From NCBI RefSeq assembly GCF_006337165.1, contig NZ_CP040896.1, positions 4,216,001 through 4,280,000 on the forward strand: 64,000 nt of DNA. The letters run 5' to 3'. The position numbers and the translations under genes are program-made. Source of the stretch: Hymenobacter jejuensis (GTDB lineage: Bacteria; Bacteroidota; Bacteroidia; Cytophagales; Hymenobacteraceae). Below the pieces are notes generated by a model that saw only the letters and a program-made list of their open reading frames with translations, made no database searches and was not told the DNA's origin. Of this stretch, positions 27,829 to 37,584 are shown piece by piece. The first letter of the stretch is position 1. Each line of letters starts with the position of its first letter.

Positions 27829-29109
27829 TCAACCCTGCTCCTGTTGGGTATATGCCATTGCTTGTCCGGCCAGATAGCCCGTCGTCCAGGCAGCTTGAAA
27901 GTTGAATCCGCCCGTAATGCCATCAATATCAAGTACTTCGCCTGCGAAATACAGGTCCGGTATGAGGCGGCTTGCCATTGTTTTCATATTGACTTCAGCC
28001 AGCAGGATGCCACCGCACGTCACAAACTCTTCTTTAAATGTCGTTTTGCCGCGCACTGCCAAGGGCATGCGTAACAAGTTTTCAATCAGGCGATTCTGAA
28101 CTTTGGCTGCTAGTTCGCTCCAACGCGTTTCGTCTATTACTCCGGCTTGGTCGGTGAGGGTACGCCAAAGTCGTTGTGGCAAACCAAACAGGGGATTGGA
28201 CTGCACCACCTTGCGGCCATTCTGAGCCCGAAATTCGTGCAGCCATTGCCGCAGCTTTTCTTCTGTATGCGTTGGTACCCAGCTTACTAGGGCTGTGCCG
28301 GTATAGTTGAGTTCGTGCAGGAGGCGTGAGCCCCACGCCGATAGCTTGAGCACGGCCGGGCCGCTCACGCCCCAGTGTGTAACCAACAAAGGCCCTTCAT
28401 ACGAAAGCGTTGAACCCGCCAATACCACGCGGGCGTGTGGCACGCTCACGCCCATTAGCTCGCGCAGGGGCGATTCGGGCACGTTGAAGGTAAACAGGGA
28501 AGGCACTGGCTCGGCAACGCTGTGGCCTAAGGCCCGCAACCAATTATAGCCTTCGCTTTTGGGAACGCCGCCCGTAGCGATAAGTAGCTTATTTACAACC
28601 AGTTCCTGCGCATGAGTGCCCGTGAGACGCAAGGAAAAGCCACCTTCCGGCAAGGGAGTAAGCTCTTCAGCCGCCGTGTTATTCCAAATTTTTACGCCGG
28701 CCTGCCGCGCAGCTTCCAGCAAGCACTGGGCAATGGTTTCGCTGGAATCGGTGGTAGGAAACATGCGCCCATCGGCCTCGGTTTTGAGCTGGACGCCGCG
28801 GCGCTCGAACCATTGCACCGTATCCTGGGCGCCAAACTGTTTGAACGGCTCTTTCAGCTGTTTGCCACCCCGTGGGTAATGCTGCACAAGCTGCGCCGGC
28901 GAAAAACAAGCGTGTGTTACGTTGCAGCGACCGCCACCCGATACACGCACTTTGCTCAGCAACTTGCCGGTTTTTTCGATAAGAATGACCGTGAGCTGTG
29001 GGTTGGCTTCCGCACAGGCGATGGCGCCAAAAAAACCCGCCGCCCCGCCGCCCAACACGGCTACTACAGAAGAAGAGGAATTCACACCGCAAAGATACGT
29101 GTGAAACAC
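27829..29109 (-). CDS. HI0933/YhiN-type FAD-dependent oxidoreductase
   Basis: 426-residue flavoprotein. The N-terminal dinucleotide-binding motif is VVAVLGGGAAGFFGAIACAE. SGGGRCNVTHACFS near residue 60 is the hallmark of the HI0933/YhiN family, and GGVPKSEGYNWLRALGHSV and GEVLDIDGITGGFNFQAAWT near the end complete it. The true reaction of this family is unknown. An in-frame GTG at 29085 gives a more usual N-terminus, and TATCTTTG (29097-29090, minus strand) just before it resembles a -7 box, so the protein may start there. It lies 7 bases after the stop of the gene at 29117 and is probably co-transcribed with it. Confidence 0.88.
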   Translation of the reverse strand: MFHTYLCGVNSSSSVVAVLGGGAAGFFGAIACAEANPQLTVILIEKTGKLLSKVRVSGGGRCNVTHACFSPAQLVQHYPRGGKQLKEPFKQFGAQDTVQWFERRGVQLKTEADGRMFPTTDSSETIAQCLLEAARQAGVKIWNNTAAEELTPLPEGGFSLRLTGTHAQELVVNKLLIATGGVPKSEGYNWLRALGHSVAEPVPSLFTFNVPESPLRELMGVSVPHARVVLAGSTLSYEGPLLVTHWGVSGPAVLKLSAWGSRLLHELNYTGTALVSWVPTHTEEKLRQWLHEFRAQNGRKVVQSNPLFGLPQRLWRTLTDQAGVIDETRWSELAAKVQNRLIENLLRMPLAVRGKTTFKEEFVTCGGILLAEVNMKTMASRLIPDLYFAGEVLDIDGITGGFNFQAAWTTGYLAGQAMAYTQQEQG

Positions 29110-29116
29110 CTGAGCT

Positions 29117-29953
29117 TCAGGCCTTCAACGCTTCAAACAAGTTATTATGTAAGAACTTGTACTTCAATGATTTATGCATCAGCGCACTACTGATGGTTTT
29201 GCCACTGCTGGTATCGTCGGCGCGGAATATTGGGGGTGCGGTGTGCAATTGGGCGGCGGCAGCCGTGTAAAATTCCTGCCGTGTAGGGTGATGGTCGGCG
29301 CATGCGTTGAAGGTGTATCCCCAGGCCTGCTGACGAATGATGGCCATCAGCAGCCCAACACAATCGTCGAGGTGAATGAGGTTGACGGGCGCCTGCGCAT
29401 TGGGAACATCTTGGCGGCCCGCCAGAAAGCGGCCCGGCGGCCGGGCCGGCCCGAAAAGACCACCAAAGCGAACCACTGTGGTAAGCCAGTGGCTTTGCTG
29501 GATGAAATTGCTTTCAGCCCGCAACAAATCCGAGGAAGCGGTAGCCGTAGAAACCGCATCAACCTCTGTCATGACGCGGGGTTCATCGGGATAGACGCTG
29601 GTAGAGCTTACAAACAGAATGTGCCGCACGCCGCAGGCCGCAATCGCTTGTTGCACAGGTCGTAACAAATCCGGATAAGTGCTTGCTGTCTTACGCGGAG
29701 GTACGTTGAGCACCAATACATCCGCGCCGATGAGCATGGCTCGAAGCGTATCGTCGTCGGTTTGGGTGAATTCCGGACCAAGGCGCAGCAAATAAGGCGT
29801 AATGCCGGCATCGCGCAACTTCAGCAAATGACTCGGGCGGGTCGTGGAGCCGGTCACGACGTGGCCCGCCGCAACCAGCGCTTTCGCCAAGGGCAGGCCC
29901 AGCCAACCGCAACCCAACACGGCAATGGTCGGAAGAAAGGGATCTGTTGTCAT
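29117..29953 (-). CDS. NAD(P)-binding SDR-type epimerase/dehydratase-like protein (YeeZ-like)
   Basis: 278 residues from ATG 29953 (MTTDPFLPTIAVLGCGWLGL). The Rossmann glycine motif GCGWLGLPLAK lies at the very N-terminus, followed by VTGSTTRPS, ADVLVLNVPPR, FVSSTSVYPDEP (Ser/Tyr catalytic region) and NLIHLDDCVGLLMAI. This is the atypical SDR group of E. coli YeeZ, whose substrate is unknown. An upstream in-frame ATG at 30037 would add 28 residues overlapping the divergent gene's upstream region and is unlikely. It is the first gene of a two-gene unit with the HI0933-type flavoprotein. Confidence 0.85.
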   Translation of the reverse strand: MTTDPFLPTIAVLGCGWLGLPLAKALVAAGHVVTGSTTRPSHLLKLRDAGITPYLLRLGPEFTQTDDDTLRAMLIGADVLVLNVPPRKTASTYPDLLRPVQQAIAACGVRHILFVSSTSVYPDEPRVMTEVDAVSTATASSDLLRAESNFIQQSHWLTTVVRFGGLFGPARPPGRFLAGRQDVPNAQAPVNLIHLDDCVGLLMAIIRQQAWGYTFNACADHHPTRQEFYTAAAAQLHTAPPIFRADDTSSGKTISSALMHKSLKYKFLHNNLFEALKA

Positions 29954-30057
29954 GCGTCCCAAAGGTGGTAAAAATTCCTTCGCTTGGTTTTTTTCTCTGC
30001 CAAATCCAAAAATGCCGTTCTTGTGGCTTTCCCCCACTTACTTCTCAACCTCGTTCC

Positions 30058-30927
30058 ATGCCTGCCTACTCCCAACCCATGCTCCGCGATAACGCTCTTC
30101 AAGGCAAAACCATCGTCGTAACCGGCGGCGGCACCGGCCTGGGCCGCGCCATGACCACGTATTTTCTTCAGCTCGGCGCTAACGTTACCATCACCAGTCG
30201 CAAGCTGGACGTGCTGGAAAAAACCGCCGCCGAGCTACGCCAGCAAACCGGAGGCAAGGTGCTGGCCGTGCAGTGCGACGTGCGCAAATATGAGGAAGTA
30301 GAAAACATGTTGCAGCGTACCCACGACGAATTTGGCGGTGTCGATGTGTTGCTCAACAACGCGGCCGGCAATTTCATCAGCCCCACCGAGCGTCTTTCCC
30401 ACAAAGCCTTCGATGTGATCGTGGACATTGTGTTGCGCGGAAGCTACAATTGCACCCTGGCCTTTGGCAAGCGTTGGATCGCCGATAAGAAACCCGGCAC
30501 CATTCTGAATATCGTAACTACTTATGCATCAGTTGGTTCTGCATATGTTGTTCCTTCGGCGGCCGCTAAAGCCGGTGTGCTGGCCATGACGCGCTCTTTG
30601 GCCGTGGAGTGGGCCAAATACGGCATTCGCTCTAACGCCATTGCGCCCGGCCCGTTCCCGACGGAAGGCGCCTGGAGCCGCTTATTCCCAGCCCCACTGG
30701 CCGAAAAGCTCGACCCAGCCGGATCAGTGCCCCTCAAGCGAGTAGGTGAATATCAGGAACTTGCCAACCTAGCTGCGTACTTAGTATCCGATTTTTCGGC
30801 TTATGTCAACGGGGAAGTCGTGACCATCGACGGCGGCGAATGGCTCAACGGCGCCGGCGAATTCAATAAGCTGGAAATGATCCCCGCGCCCATGTGGGAC
30901 CAAATTGAAAAAGCGATGCGCCGATAA
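30058..30927 (+). CDS. 2,4-dienoyl-CoA reductase-like SDR
   Basis: 289 residues. TGGGTGLGRAMTTYF is the cofactor-binding glycine motif, NNAAGNFISP the structural Asn segment. TYASVGSAYVVPSAAAKAGV replaces the usual SDR YxxxK with the Tyr...Ser-x3-Lys arrangement of NADPH-dependent 2,4-dienoyl-CoA reductases. NAIAPGPFPTEGAWSRL is also typical of that group. It would help degrade unsaturated fatty acids. ATG 30058 is chosen, and ATG 30079 (MLRDNALQGKT) is a close alternative; the longer frame from 29947 overlaps the divergent gene. No beta-oxidation genes are adjacent. Confidence 0.88.
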   Translation: MPAYSQPMLRDNALQGKTIVVTGGGTGLGRAMTTYFLQLGANVTITSRKLDVLEKTAAELRQQTGGKVLAVQCDVRKYEEVENMLQRTHDEFGGVDVLLNNAAGNFISPTERLSHKAFDVIVDIVLRGSYNCTLAFGKRWIADKKPGTILNIVTTYASVGSAYVVPSAAAKAGVLAMTRSLAVEWAKYGIRSNAIAPGPFPTEGAWSRLFPAPLAEKLDPAGSVPLKRVGEYQELANLAAYLVSDFSAYVNGEVVTIDGGEWLNGAGEFNKLEMIPAPMWDQIEKAMRR

Positions 30928-30970
30928 GCGAGTGCTGACTTAGAAGGGGCGAACAATGTTTCCTGCAAAA

Positions 30971-31022
30971 CACAAAGTCCGTCTTTTACAGCGCTTGTTT
31001 GCTGTGAAAGACGGACTTTGTG
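30971..31022. terminator. Terminator hairpin between convergent genes
   Basis: 22-base arms (30971-30992 and 31001-31022) with one wobble pair and an 8-base loop, between the dienoyl-CoA reductase and the channel gene of the third efflux operon. Confidence 0.75.
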
Positions 31023-31082
31023 CTATAGTAACTCGGCCGCGACGGGCGTAGTCACAGCAGCTGAGTTGGCCGGTTTGTGCGG

Positions 31083-32540
31083 TTAATTCCAGCCGCCACC
31101 CAATGCCCGATACACATTAACGGTGGCATTCAATTGCTGCATTTTGGTTTCGATCAGGTCAAATTTTGACTCCAGGGCTTCCCGTTGTGTGAAGAGCACT
31201 TCCGTGTAATCGGCCCTTGCCGAACGGAAGAGGCTGTTAGAAATCGTGCTCGACTGGTTCAGGGCCTGCACGGCCTTCGCTTTCTCGTCGTAGCTCTTGG
31301 CCAAATTGTTGATGTTGGCCAGCTGATTGGCTACCTCCACATAAGCGTTCAGCACGGTGCGCTCATACTGGTAAATGGCCTGGGTCTGAAGGGCATTGGC
31401 ACTCCCATACACCGCCTTGATTCCGTTGCGGTTCACCAGCGGCGCGACCAGATCGCCCGCCAGCGAATACATCATGGATTCGGGCGACGTGAACAGCAAG
31501 CCGGGCTTGAAAGCCGCGAAGCCCGCTCCGCCGGTTATGCGCAGCGCCGGGTAAAAGTTGGCGCGGGCTACCTGCACGTCCAGTTTGGCCGCTGCCAGCC
31601 GTTGTTCGGCCTGCCGGATATCCGGCCGGTTTTGCAACAGCTGCGCGGGCACCCCCGCCTGAATGTTGTTCGTGGCTAAATCATTGAATGACTGATCGTT
31701 ACGAACAATAGGCTGCGGGTACCGCCCCACCAGAAAATTGATCCGGTTTTCGGTTTCGGTGATGCGCTGCTGGATATTGTACTGAAGGCTGCGGGTGTTG
31801 TGCACCTGCGCTTCAAAACGTTGTACCGCCAGTTCGGTCACCCGGGCCGATTCTTTCTGAAGTCGCACCAACTCCAGCGCATTGCTCTGAAGCTCAATGT
31901 TTTGCTGGGTCAGGGCCAACTGGTTATCGAGCGCTAGGAGTTCGTAATATGAGTTGGCAATTTCGGCAATCAGATTCGTGACCGTGAAATTCCGGCCTTC
32001 GACGGTAGCCAGGTACCGCAGGGCTGCTGCCGTGCGGGCATTGCGCAGCTTGTGCCAGATGTCCACTTCCCAGCTCGCAAAAGCGCCGATCTGGTAATTG
32101 GGCAGCGGATTGGGGTTTCTTCGCTCCTCCTGAATATTGACGGCTTCCTCGGTCGCGCCCTGAAGCGTGTACCGACCGGGACGTTCGGCTTCTGCCTTAG
32201 CACCCAAGCCCAGAAAGGGCAGGTACTCGCCTTTGCGGATCTGAACCTCGTTGCGGGCAATCTGAATCTCCTGCAATGCAATGTTCAGCTCCTGGTTGTT
32301 TTGCAGCGCCGTATCGATGAGGGCAGCCAGGTTCGGGTCGGTGAAAAACTGCTTCCACCGAAGCTTTGCGGTGCTGGCCGTATCCTGCGCGTTGGCATTG
32401 TTGTAACTAGCAGGAAATCTTCGGTTTACTGTTTTCTGAACCAGATTCGGCGTTGCACAAGCCGCAACTGCTAACGAGAGGCTGGCTGCGCTAAGGCATT
32501 GATAGATGCGTCTCTTAAGCATAAGGTTCTGTTTCTTCAA
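31083..32540 (-). CDS. NodT-type outer-membrane efflux lipoprotein
   Basis: 485-residue channel of the third efflux system. Lipobox-like AVAACA (Cys28) follows a hydrophobic signal. LRWKQFFTDPNLAALIDTAL, EVDIWHKLRNARTAAALRYL and LLQNRPDIRQAEQRLAAAKL match the NodT family and align with the channel at 16480. The start overlaps the 3' end of the pump gene by 26 bases, showing tight coupling; a downstream Met (MLKRRIYQ, 32522) is an alternative. It is the last gene of the minus-strand operon 36828-31083 and ends near the hairpin 30971-31022. Confidence 0.93.
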   Translation of the reverse strand: MKKQNLMLKRRIYQCLSAASLSLAVAACATPNLVQKTVNRRFPASYNNANAQDTASTAKLRWKQFFTDPNLAALIDTALQNNQELNIALQEIQIARNEVQIRKGEYLPFLGLGAKAEAERPGRYTLQGATEEAVNIQEERRNPNPLPNYQIGAFASWEVDIWHKLRNARTAAALRYLATVEGRNFTVTNLIAEIANSYYELLALDNQLALTQQNIELQSNALELVRLQKESARVTELAVQRFEAQVHNTRSLQYNIQQRITETENRINFLVGRYPQPIVRNDQSFNDLATNNIQAGVPAQLLQNRPDIRQAEQRLAAAKLDVQVARANFYPALRITGGAGFAAFKPGLLFTSPESMMYSLAGDLVAPLVNRNGIKAVYGSANALQTQAIYQYERTVLNAYVEVANQLANINNLAKSYDEKAKAVQALNQSSTISNSLFRSARADYTEVLFTQREALESKFDLIETKMQQLNATVNVYRALGGGWN

Positions 32541-35500
32541 TTAATACGCGCGGCTCAACGCCTTCCAGTATGGGGGATTCGTTTTCGTCCCGAATCAGTT
32601 GGTGGCTGCCGGCCAGCGTACCAAAGAAGTAGTACAAGCCAGGAATGATGACCACCCCGAACACGGTGCCGAACAGCATACCGCCAAGGGCCGAGCTACC
32701 GATGGTGCGGTTGCCGATAGCTCCGGCGCCCGTCGCCAGCACCAGCGGAATCAGACCCGCAATGAAGGCAAACGAGGTCATCAGAATCGGGCGGAAACGG
32801 ACGCGGGCCCCTTCGATGGCCGCCTCGCGGACCGACATACCTTCGGCGTGCTTCTGGGCGGCGAATTCGACAATCAGTACGGCGTTCTTACCCAGCAAAC
32901 CGACCAGCATCACAAGGCCCACCTGGGCATAAATGTCGTTGGCTAGGCCCATTACTTTGATGAACAGGAACGACCCGAACACGCCCGCAATCAGCGAGAA
33001 GATTACCGCCAAGGGCAGCAAAAAGCTTTCGTACTGCGAAGCGAGCACCAGGTAAACGAACACCAGCACCACCAGGAAAATAATGGTGGACTCGTTGCCG
33101 CGCGACACTTCGTCTTTCGACAAGCCGCCCCAGTCAATGTCGTAGCCGTGGGGCAGGTCTTGCGCTACTTCCTGCACGGCTTTGATGGCCTCTCCAGAGC
33201 TGTAGCCCTCGGCGGCACCGCCCCGGATGGAAGCGGTGGTGTACATGTTGTAGCGGTTGATTTCGTTGGCGCCCTGCGACTTCACGATTTTCATGAAGGC
33301 TGAGAACGGCACCATTTCGCCTTTGTCATTTTTTGCCCACATGTTCAGGATGTCTTCGGGCAGCTTCCGGTATTCGGGCGAAGCCTGCACGTACACCTTG
33401 AAAAAGCGTTGGTACTTGATAAAGCCCAGCTCGTAGGTCGAGCCCACCATGATGCTCAGCGTGTTCATGGCGTTGCCGATGCTCACGCCCTTTTGCATGG
33501 CCAACTCGTTGTCAATCTTCAACTCGTACTGCGGATAGTCGGCTGAGAAAAAGGTGAACAGGCCCGCAAGCTCCTTGCGCTTTTTCAGCTTGGCCATGAA
33601 TTCCTCGTTCACCTTTTCCAGCGCTTTGTAGTCGCCGGAGTTGGTTTTGTCGAGCAATTGCAGCTGGAAGCCGCCTGCTGCGCCGTAGCCCGGAACTGCC
33701 GGTGGCTCAAAGAATTCGATGGTCGCACCGGGAATTTCGTGCGCCTTTTTCTCCAAGGCTCCGATGATATCGGCAATGGATTCTTTGCGCTCTGACCACG
33801 GTTTCAAGTCAATCAGACAGGTGCCGGCATTGGAGCCCCGACCTTCGGTGAGTACTTCGTAGCCCGCCAGGGTTGAAATGTTGGCGATGCCGGGCACGTC
33901 CTTGGCTAGGCTGGCGAGGCGCTGCGACACGGCGTTGGTTTGCTCCAGCGTGGTGCCTGGCGGCGTCTGCACAATGGCGTAGATCAGGCCCTGGTCTTCG
34001 CTCGGAATAAAGCCGGCCGGCAGCTTGGCCGTGATGGCCCAAATGCCCAAACCAAAGGCCAGCAGCATCGCGAAGGTGATGAGGCGGTTGGCCACAATTT
34101 TCTCCAGCAAGCCGGTGTAGCTATTGGTCAGATTCTCAAAACCGCGGTTAAACCAGTCGAAGAAGCGCTGCATCGGCGTTTTCTTCTTGGGCTTGCCGTG
34201 GTTGTTTTTCAGGATCATGGCGCAAAGCACCGGCGTCAGCGTCAGGGCCACCAAACCCGAAATCACGATGGCCGTAGCCATGGTAATGGAGAACTGGCGG
34301 TAGAAAATACCCACCGGACCGCTCATAAACGATACCGGGATGAACACGGCCGTCATCATGATGGTGATGGCGATAATGGCCCCGCTGATTTCGCCAACTA
34401 CCTTACGCACAGCATTATAGGGCGACAGATGCTCTTCCTCCATCTTGGCGTGCACGGCCTCAATCACCACAATGGCATTGTCGACCACGATACCAATCGA
34501 GAGCACCAGCGCAAACAAGGTTATCATGTTGATGGTCAGGCCGAAAGCCTGCATGGCCACGAACGAGCCGATGAGCGACACCGGCACGGCGATGGCCGGA
34601 ATCAGGGTCGAGCGCCAGTCGCCGAGGAACAGGAACACCACCAGGGCCACCAGAATAAAGGCGTCGCGCAGGGTGTGGATTACGTTCTCAATGGAAGCGT
34701 CGAGGAAGTTCGACACGTCGTAGGTGATTTTGTAGTCCATACCGGGCGGGAAGCTGGTTTTCTTCAGCTCTTCCAGCTTGGCTTTCACCTCTTTAATCAC
34801 GTCCGAGGCGTTCGAGCCGTAGGTTTGCTTCAGTACGATAGCCGCCGAGGGGTACTGGTTCAGGTTAGAGTAGATGTCATAGAACTCCGAGCCCAGCGCC
34901 ACGTCCGCCACGTCTTTCAGGTGCAGGCTTTCGCCGTTGGGGTTGGCCTTGAGAATGACGTTTTTATACTGCTCCACGTCGCTAAAGCGGCCCTGGTAGC
35001 TGAGTACGTATTCCAGCGACTGCGCCTGCCCGCCATCCGAGCGGCCGATACGGCCCGGCGAGCCGATAACGCTCTGTTCGCCAAGGGCTTTCATCACGTC
35101 ATCCACCGAGATGTTGTAGGCGCGCATGCGGTCGGGCTTCAGCCACACGCGCATGGCGTACTGCCGGCTACCCAGGATGTTGGCCCTGCCAATGCCGCTG
35201 AGGCGCTGCAGCTCGGGCAGCATGTTCACCCCGGCGAAGTTGAACAGGTACTTCATGTCCGTGTTCTTGTCTTTCGAGTACAAGTTCACGTACATCAGCA
35301 TGTTCGGCACCACGCGGTTTACCACCACACCTTCGCGCTGCACGAGTTCCGGTAAGCGGTTCAGTACCTGTGCGATACGCGTGTTCACGTTCACGACGGC
35401 CTGGTCGGGGTCGGTGCCTAAGTTGAAGACAATCTGGATGTTGGCTTCGCCGGCGCTCACGGCGTCGGAGGTCATGTATTTCATGCCCGGCACGCCGTTT

Positions 35501-35706
35501 ACGGCCTGTTCCAGCGGAATCAGCACCGATTCGGTGAGCACCTTGGCGCTGGCGCCGGGGTAGGCCGCGCTCACCATAACGAGGGGCGGCGAAATTTCCG
35601 GGAACTGCGAGGTAGGCAGCTTCATGATGGCCAGCGCGCCCATCAGGACGATGACCACCGAGATAACAATGGCAAAAACTGGCCTACGAATGAATTTACT
35701 AAACAT
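32515..35706 (-). CDS. RND efflux pump, HAE1-like with Asp-Asn in TM4
   Basis: 1063-residue inner-membrane pump starting MFSKFIRRPVFAIVISVVIV. TM4 reads GIVVDNAIVVIEAVHAKM, so the second relay Asp of AcrB is Asn, as in the pump at 13291. The TM10 Lys (LLGKNAVLIVEFA) and TM11 RPILMTSFAFIAGL are present. The short C-terminal cytoplasmic tail is acidic (...IEETEPYA). It lies 30 bases after the adaptor gene and overlaps the channel gene by 26 bases. It shares order, motifs and domain sizes with the second operon, so one probably arose by duplication of the other or both came from the same lineage. Confidence 0.95.
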   Translation of the reverse strand: MFSKFIRRPVFAIVISVVIVLMGALAIMKLPTSQFPEISPPLVMVSAAYPGASAKVLTESVLIPLEQAVNGVPGMKYMTSDAVSAGEANIQIVFNLGTDPDQAVVNVNTRIAQVLNRLPELVQREGVVVNRVVPNMLMYVNLYSKDKNTDMKYLFNFAGVNMLPELQRLSGIGRANILGSRQYAMRVWLKPDRMRAYNISVDDVMKALGEQSVIGSPGRIGRSDGGQAQSLEYVLSYQGRFSDVEQYKNVILKANPNGESLHLKDVADVALGSEFYDIYSNLNQYPSAAIVLKQTYGSNASDVIKEVKAKLEELKKTSFPPGMDYKITYDVSNFLDASIENVIHTLRDAFILVALVVFLFLGDWRSTLIPAIAVPVSLIGSFVAMQAFGLTINMITLFALVLSIGIVVDNAIVVIEAVHAKMEEEHLSPYNAVRKVVGEISGAIIAITIMMTAVFIPVSFMSGPVGIFYRQFSITMATAIVISGLVALTLTPVLCAMILKNNHGKPKKKTPMQRFFDWFNRGFENLTNSYTGLLEKIVANRLITFAMLLAFGLGIWAITAKLPAGFIPSEDQGLIYAIVQTPPGTTLEQTNAVSQRLASLAKDVPGIANISTLAGYEVLTEGRGSNAGTCLIDLKPWSERKESIADIIGALEKKAHEIPGATIEFFEPPAVPGYGAAGGFQLQLLDKTNSGDYKALEKVNEEFMAKLKKRKELAGLFTFFSADYPQYELKIDNELAMQKGVSIGNAMNTLSIMVGSTYELGFIKYQRFFKVYVQASPEYRKLPEDILNMWAKNDKGEMVPFSAFMKIVKSQGANEINRYNMYTTASIRGGAAEGYSSGEAIKAVQEVAQDLPHGYDIDWGGLSKDEVSRGNESTIIFLVVLVFVYLVLASQYESFLLPLAVIFSLIAGVFGSFLFIKVMGLANDIYAQVGLVMLVGLLGKNAVLIVEFAAQKHAEGMSVREAAIEGARVRFRPILMTSFAFIAGLIPLVLATGAGAIGNRTIGSSALGGMLFGTVFGVVIIPGLYYFFGTLAGSHQLIRDENESPILEGVEPRVLIEETEPYA

Positions 35707-35736
35707 ATTCTGTCTGGTTATTTATAGGATAGGACC

Positions 35737-36828
35737 TTATTCGCTGTACACTTTCAGGTGCGAGATAACCGACTGTGGCGCCTTGTAGTCGTAGGTAATC
35801 TTGTCGCCATCCTTCACCTTGCGCAGGCCCTCCAACAGAATCCGGTCGTTGGGGGAAATGCCGGATTTGATGATGTACAGGTCGGGCATTTCGGAGGCGA
35901 TGTTCACTTCCCGCTGGTGCACCACGCTGTTCTTATCGACTACATAGACATATTTCTTCTCCAAGATTTCGAACGTGGCTTTCTGCGGCACAATCAGGGC
36001 GTGTTGCAGCGGCACGGTCATGAGCACACTGCCGGTTTCGCCGTTGCGCAGCAGCCCGTCGGGGTTGGGGAAAGTGGCCCGGAAGGCGATGTTGCCGGTT
36101 TCGTTATTGAAGTCAGCCTCAATAGTTTGCACCACGCCAGTTTGGTTGAATACCTCGTTGTTGGCCATCCGCAGCTTCACTTTCGTGGCGCTGTCGCTGG
36201 TTTTGGCGTGCTTCTTATAGTCGAGGTACTCGGCTTCCGGTACGTTGTAGTAAACCCACATTTTGCTGTTGTCCGATAGGGTCGTCAGCAAGTCGCCCTC
36301 ATCAACCAAGCTGCCCAAGCGGGCTTGGAAATGGTCCATGATGCCGCTAAACGGCGCCTTCATCGTGGTAAACTGCAGGTGCGTTTGGGCCAGCGAGACA
36401 TCGGCGTTGGCCTTGTCGTACTTCGCCTGCGCCAGCGCCAGCTCGCTGCTGGATACGATGTTTTTATCGGCCAGCTTCTTGGTATTCTGGTACTCCTGGC
36501 CCACATAGTTGGCTTCGGCCTGCGATTTTTTCAACTCGGCCTGGTACACCGTGGGCTTAATCTGAAACATGAGCTGTCCTTGCCGGACGTGTTGCCCCTC
36601 GTCGACATAAATCTTCTCCAAATAGCCTTTCTCCAAGGCCCGTAGCTCAATGCGCTGGATGGAGTGAATCTGGGCGACGTACTCTTTGGTGATGGTTGTG
36701 TCTTTCTGTAAAGGGCTGGTAGCCAGAAGCTTAATCTTCTCTTCCTTTGCCTCTTTTTCTTGCGAGCAGCTTGTAGCGCAATACAAGCCGCACAAGCTCA
36801 CGAGTGCGAGCATGGACGTTCTTTTCAT
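35737..36828 (-). CDS. RND efflux periplasmic adaptor, lipoprotein
   Basis: 363-residue membrane fusion protein, first gene of the third efflux operon. Lipobox YCATSC gives a lipidated Cys near residue 21. RIELRALEKGYLEKIYVDEG is the first lipoyl half, an Ala/Gln/Lys-rich hairpin follows (about 90-150), then FTTMKAPFSGIMDHFQARLG and the barrel segment TGNIAFRATFPNPDGLLRNG. It resembles the adaptor at 12074 more than that at 2695. No regulator gene is adjacent; the 755 bases upstream hold no clear protein gene. Confidence 0.92.
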   Translation of the reverse strand: MKRTSMLALVSLCGLYCATSCSQEKEAKEEKIKLLATSPLQKDTTITKEYVAQIHSIQRIELRALEKGYLEKIYVDEGQHVRQGQLMFQIKPTVYQAELKKSQAEANYVGQEYQNTKKLADKNIVSSSELALAQAKYDKANADVSLAQTHLQFTTMKAPFSGIMDHFQARLGSLVDEGDLLTTLSDNSKMWVYYNVPEAEYLDYKKHAKTSDSATKVKLRMANNEVFNQTGVVQTIEADFNNETGNIAFRATFPNPDGLLRNGETGSVLMTVPLQHALIVPQKATFEILEKKYVYVVDKNSVVHQREVNIASEMPDLYIIKSGISPNDRILLEGLRKVKDGDKITYDYKAPQSVISHLKVYSE

Positions 36829-37584
36829 AAAGACGGTAAATCCCCTGAGGGGTGTGATAATCTTAGGAAATGTGATTTTGAAGGGGGCAATGAACGGTCA
36901 TTACCTGAGCTGGTGGTGCGTTGGGTGCTTGCACCAAGCGGAAAATCAGGTGGTCTTGCTGTTGATTAGCTCGTTGGCAATCCGACAGCTGCTGTTGCCA
37001 TTTCAAAAACTCCGTCGACGGGACGGCGTGGCTTACATCGTGTTCGTTCATGCTTTGCAATGGGCTTTGCTGGTGTAGCAGAAAGCCATTCGACTCCAGT
37101 GAAAATGTCAGGCCCGCCCCCAGTCTAAAAGATCAAAATCGAACGAGAAATGCCGATTCAGCCCAGCTTGGTGTCGGGTATTGACGGCACAAGCTAGACC
37201 GTGTGGCATGAAGCCGACATGAAGCGATGAATTAAACGCATTTACTTACTGAGTCTGTCTATAGAGTACACCCTTCTATTTAACTATTTGACTGTTAGAT
37301 AATTACATCAAAATATGTGTGCTTTTGCACGAATGCTGAGCAGCCGAGATTTATTTATTATGCGGTTAGCCGGAGCACTTACCTGAAGCGCATAGCGGAT
37401 AGCAGCAGCCCGTGACGGCATACGTACGCTGAAACGACAAAGGAGAAGTCGCAACTTCTCCTTTGTCCTGAATGAAACGCAGCATTTTGGGGCATATCCT
37501 ACGGGAAAGGAATAGATGCCCATTTCCCAAGCCGACCACTTACAGGCAGTTGGGTTAGCACTTTAGGGGTTTTTCTGCAAAATG
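36829..37584. other. Long intergenic region upstream of the third efflux operon
   Basis: 755 bases. A minus-strand frame of 65 codons (37060-36863) could encode a small Gln-rich protein, but I recognise nothing in it and rate it as doubtful. Bases 37220-37370 are AT-rich, unlike the surroundings. A perfect 14-base-arm hairpin sits at 37436-37467. No clear TAnnTTTG box was found before the adaptor gene. The region may hold a small RNA or the operon's control sites. Confidence 0.4.
37436..37467. terminator. Isolated terminator-like hairpin
   Basis: Perfect 14-base arms GACAAAGGAGAAGT (37436-37449) and its complement (37454-37467) with loop CGCA. There is no strong T-run on either side. It lies about 120 bases upstream of the next gene's 3' end, with no protein gene obviously ending at it. 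Confidence 0.5.

Noticed and set aside
33940..35355. Long plus-strand frame (471 codons) opposite the third RND pump
   Set aside because: It is antisense to a well-conserved pump gene and consists of His/Arg/Glu-rich shadow sequence.
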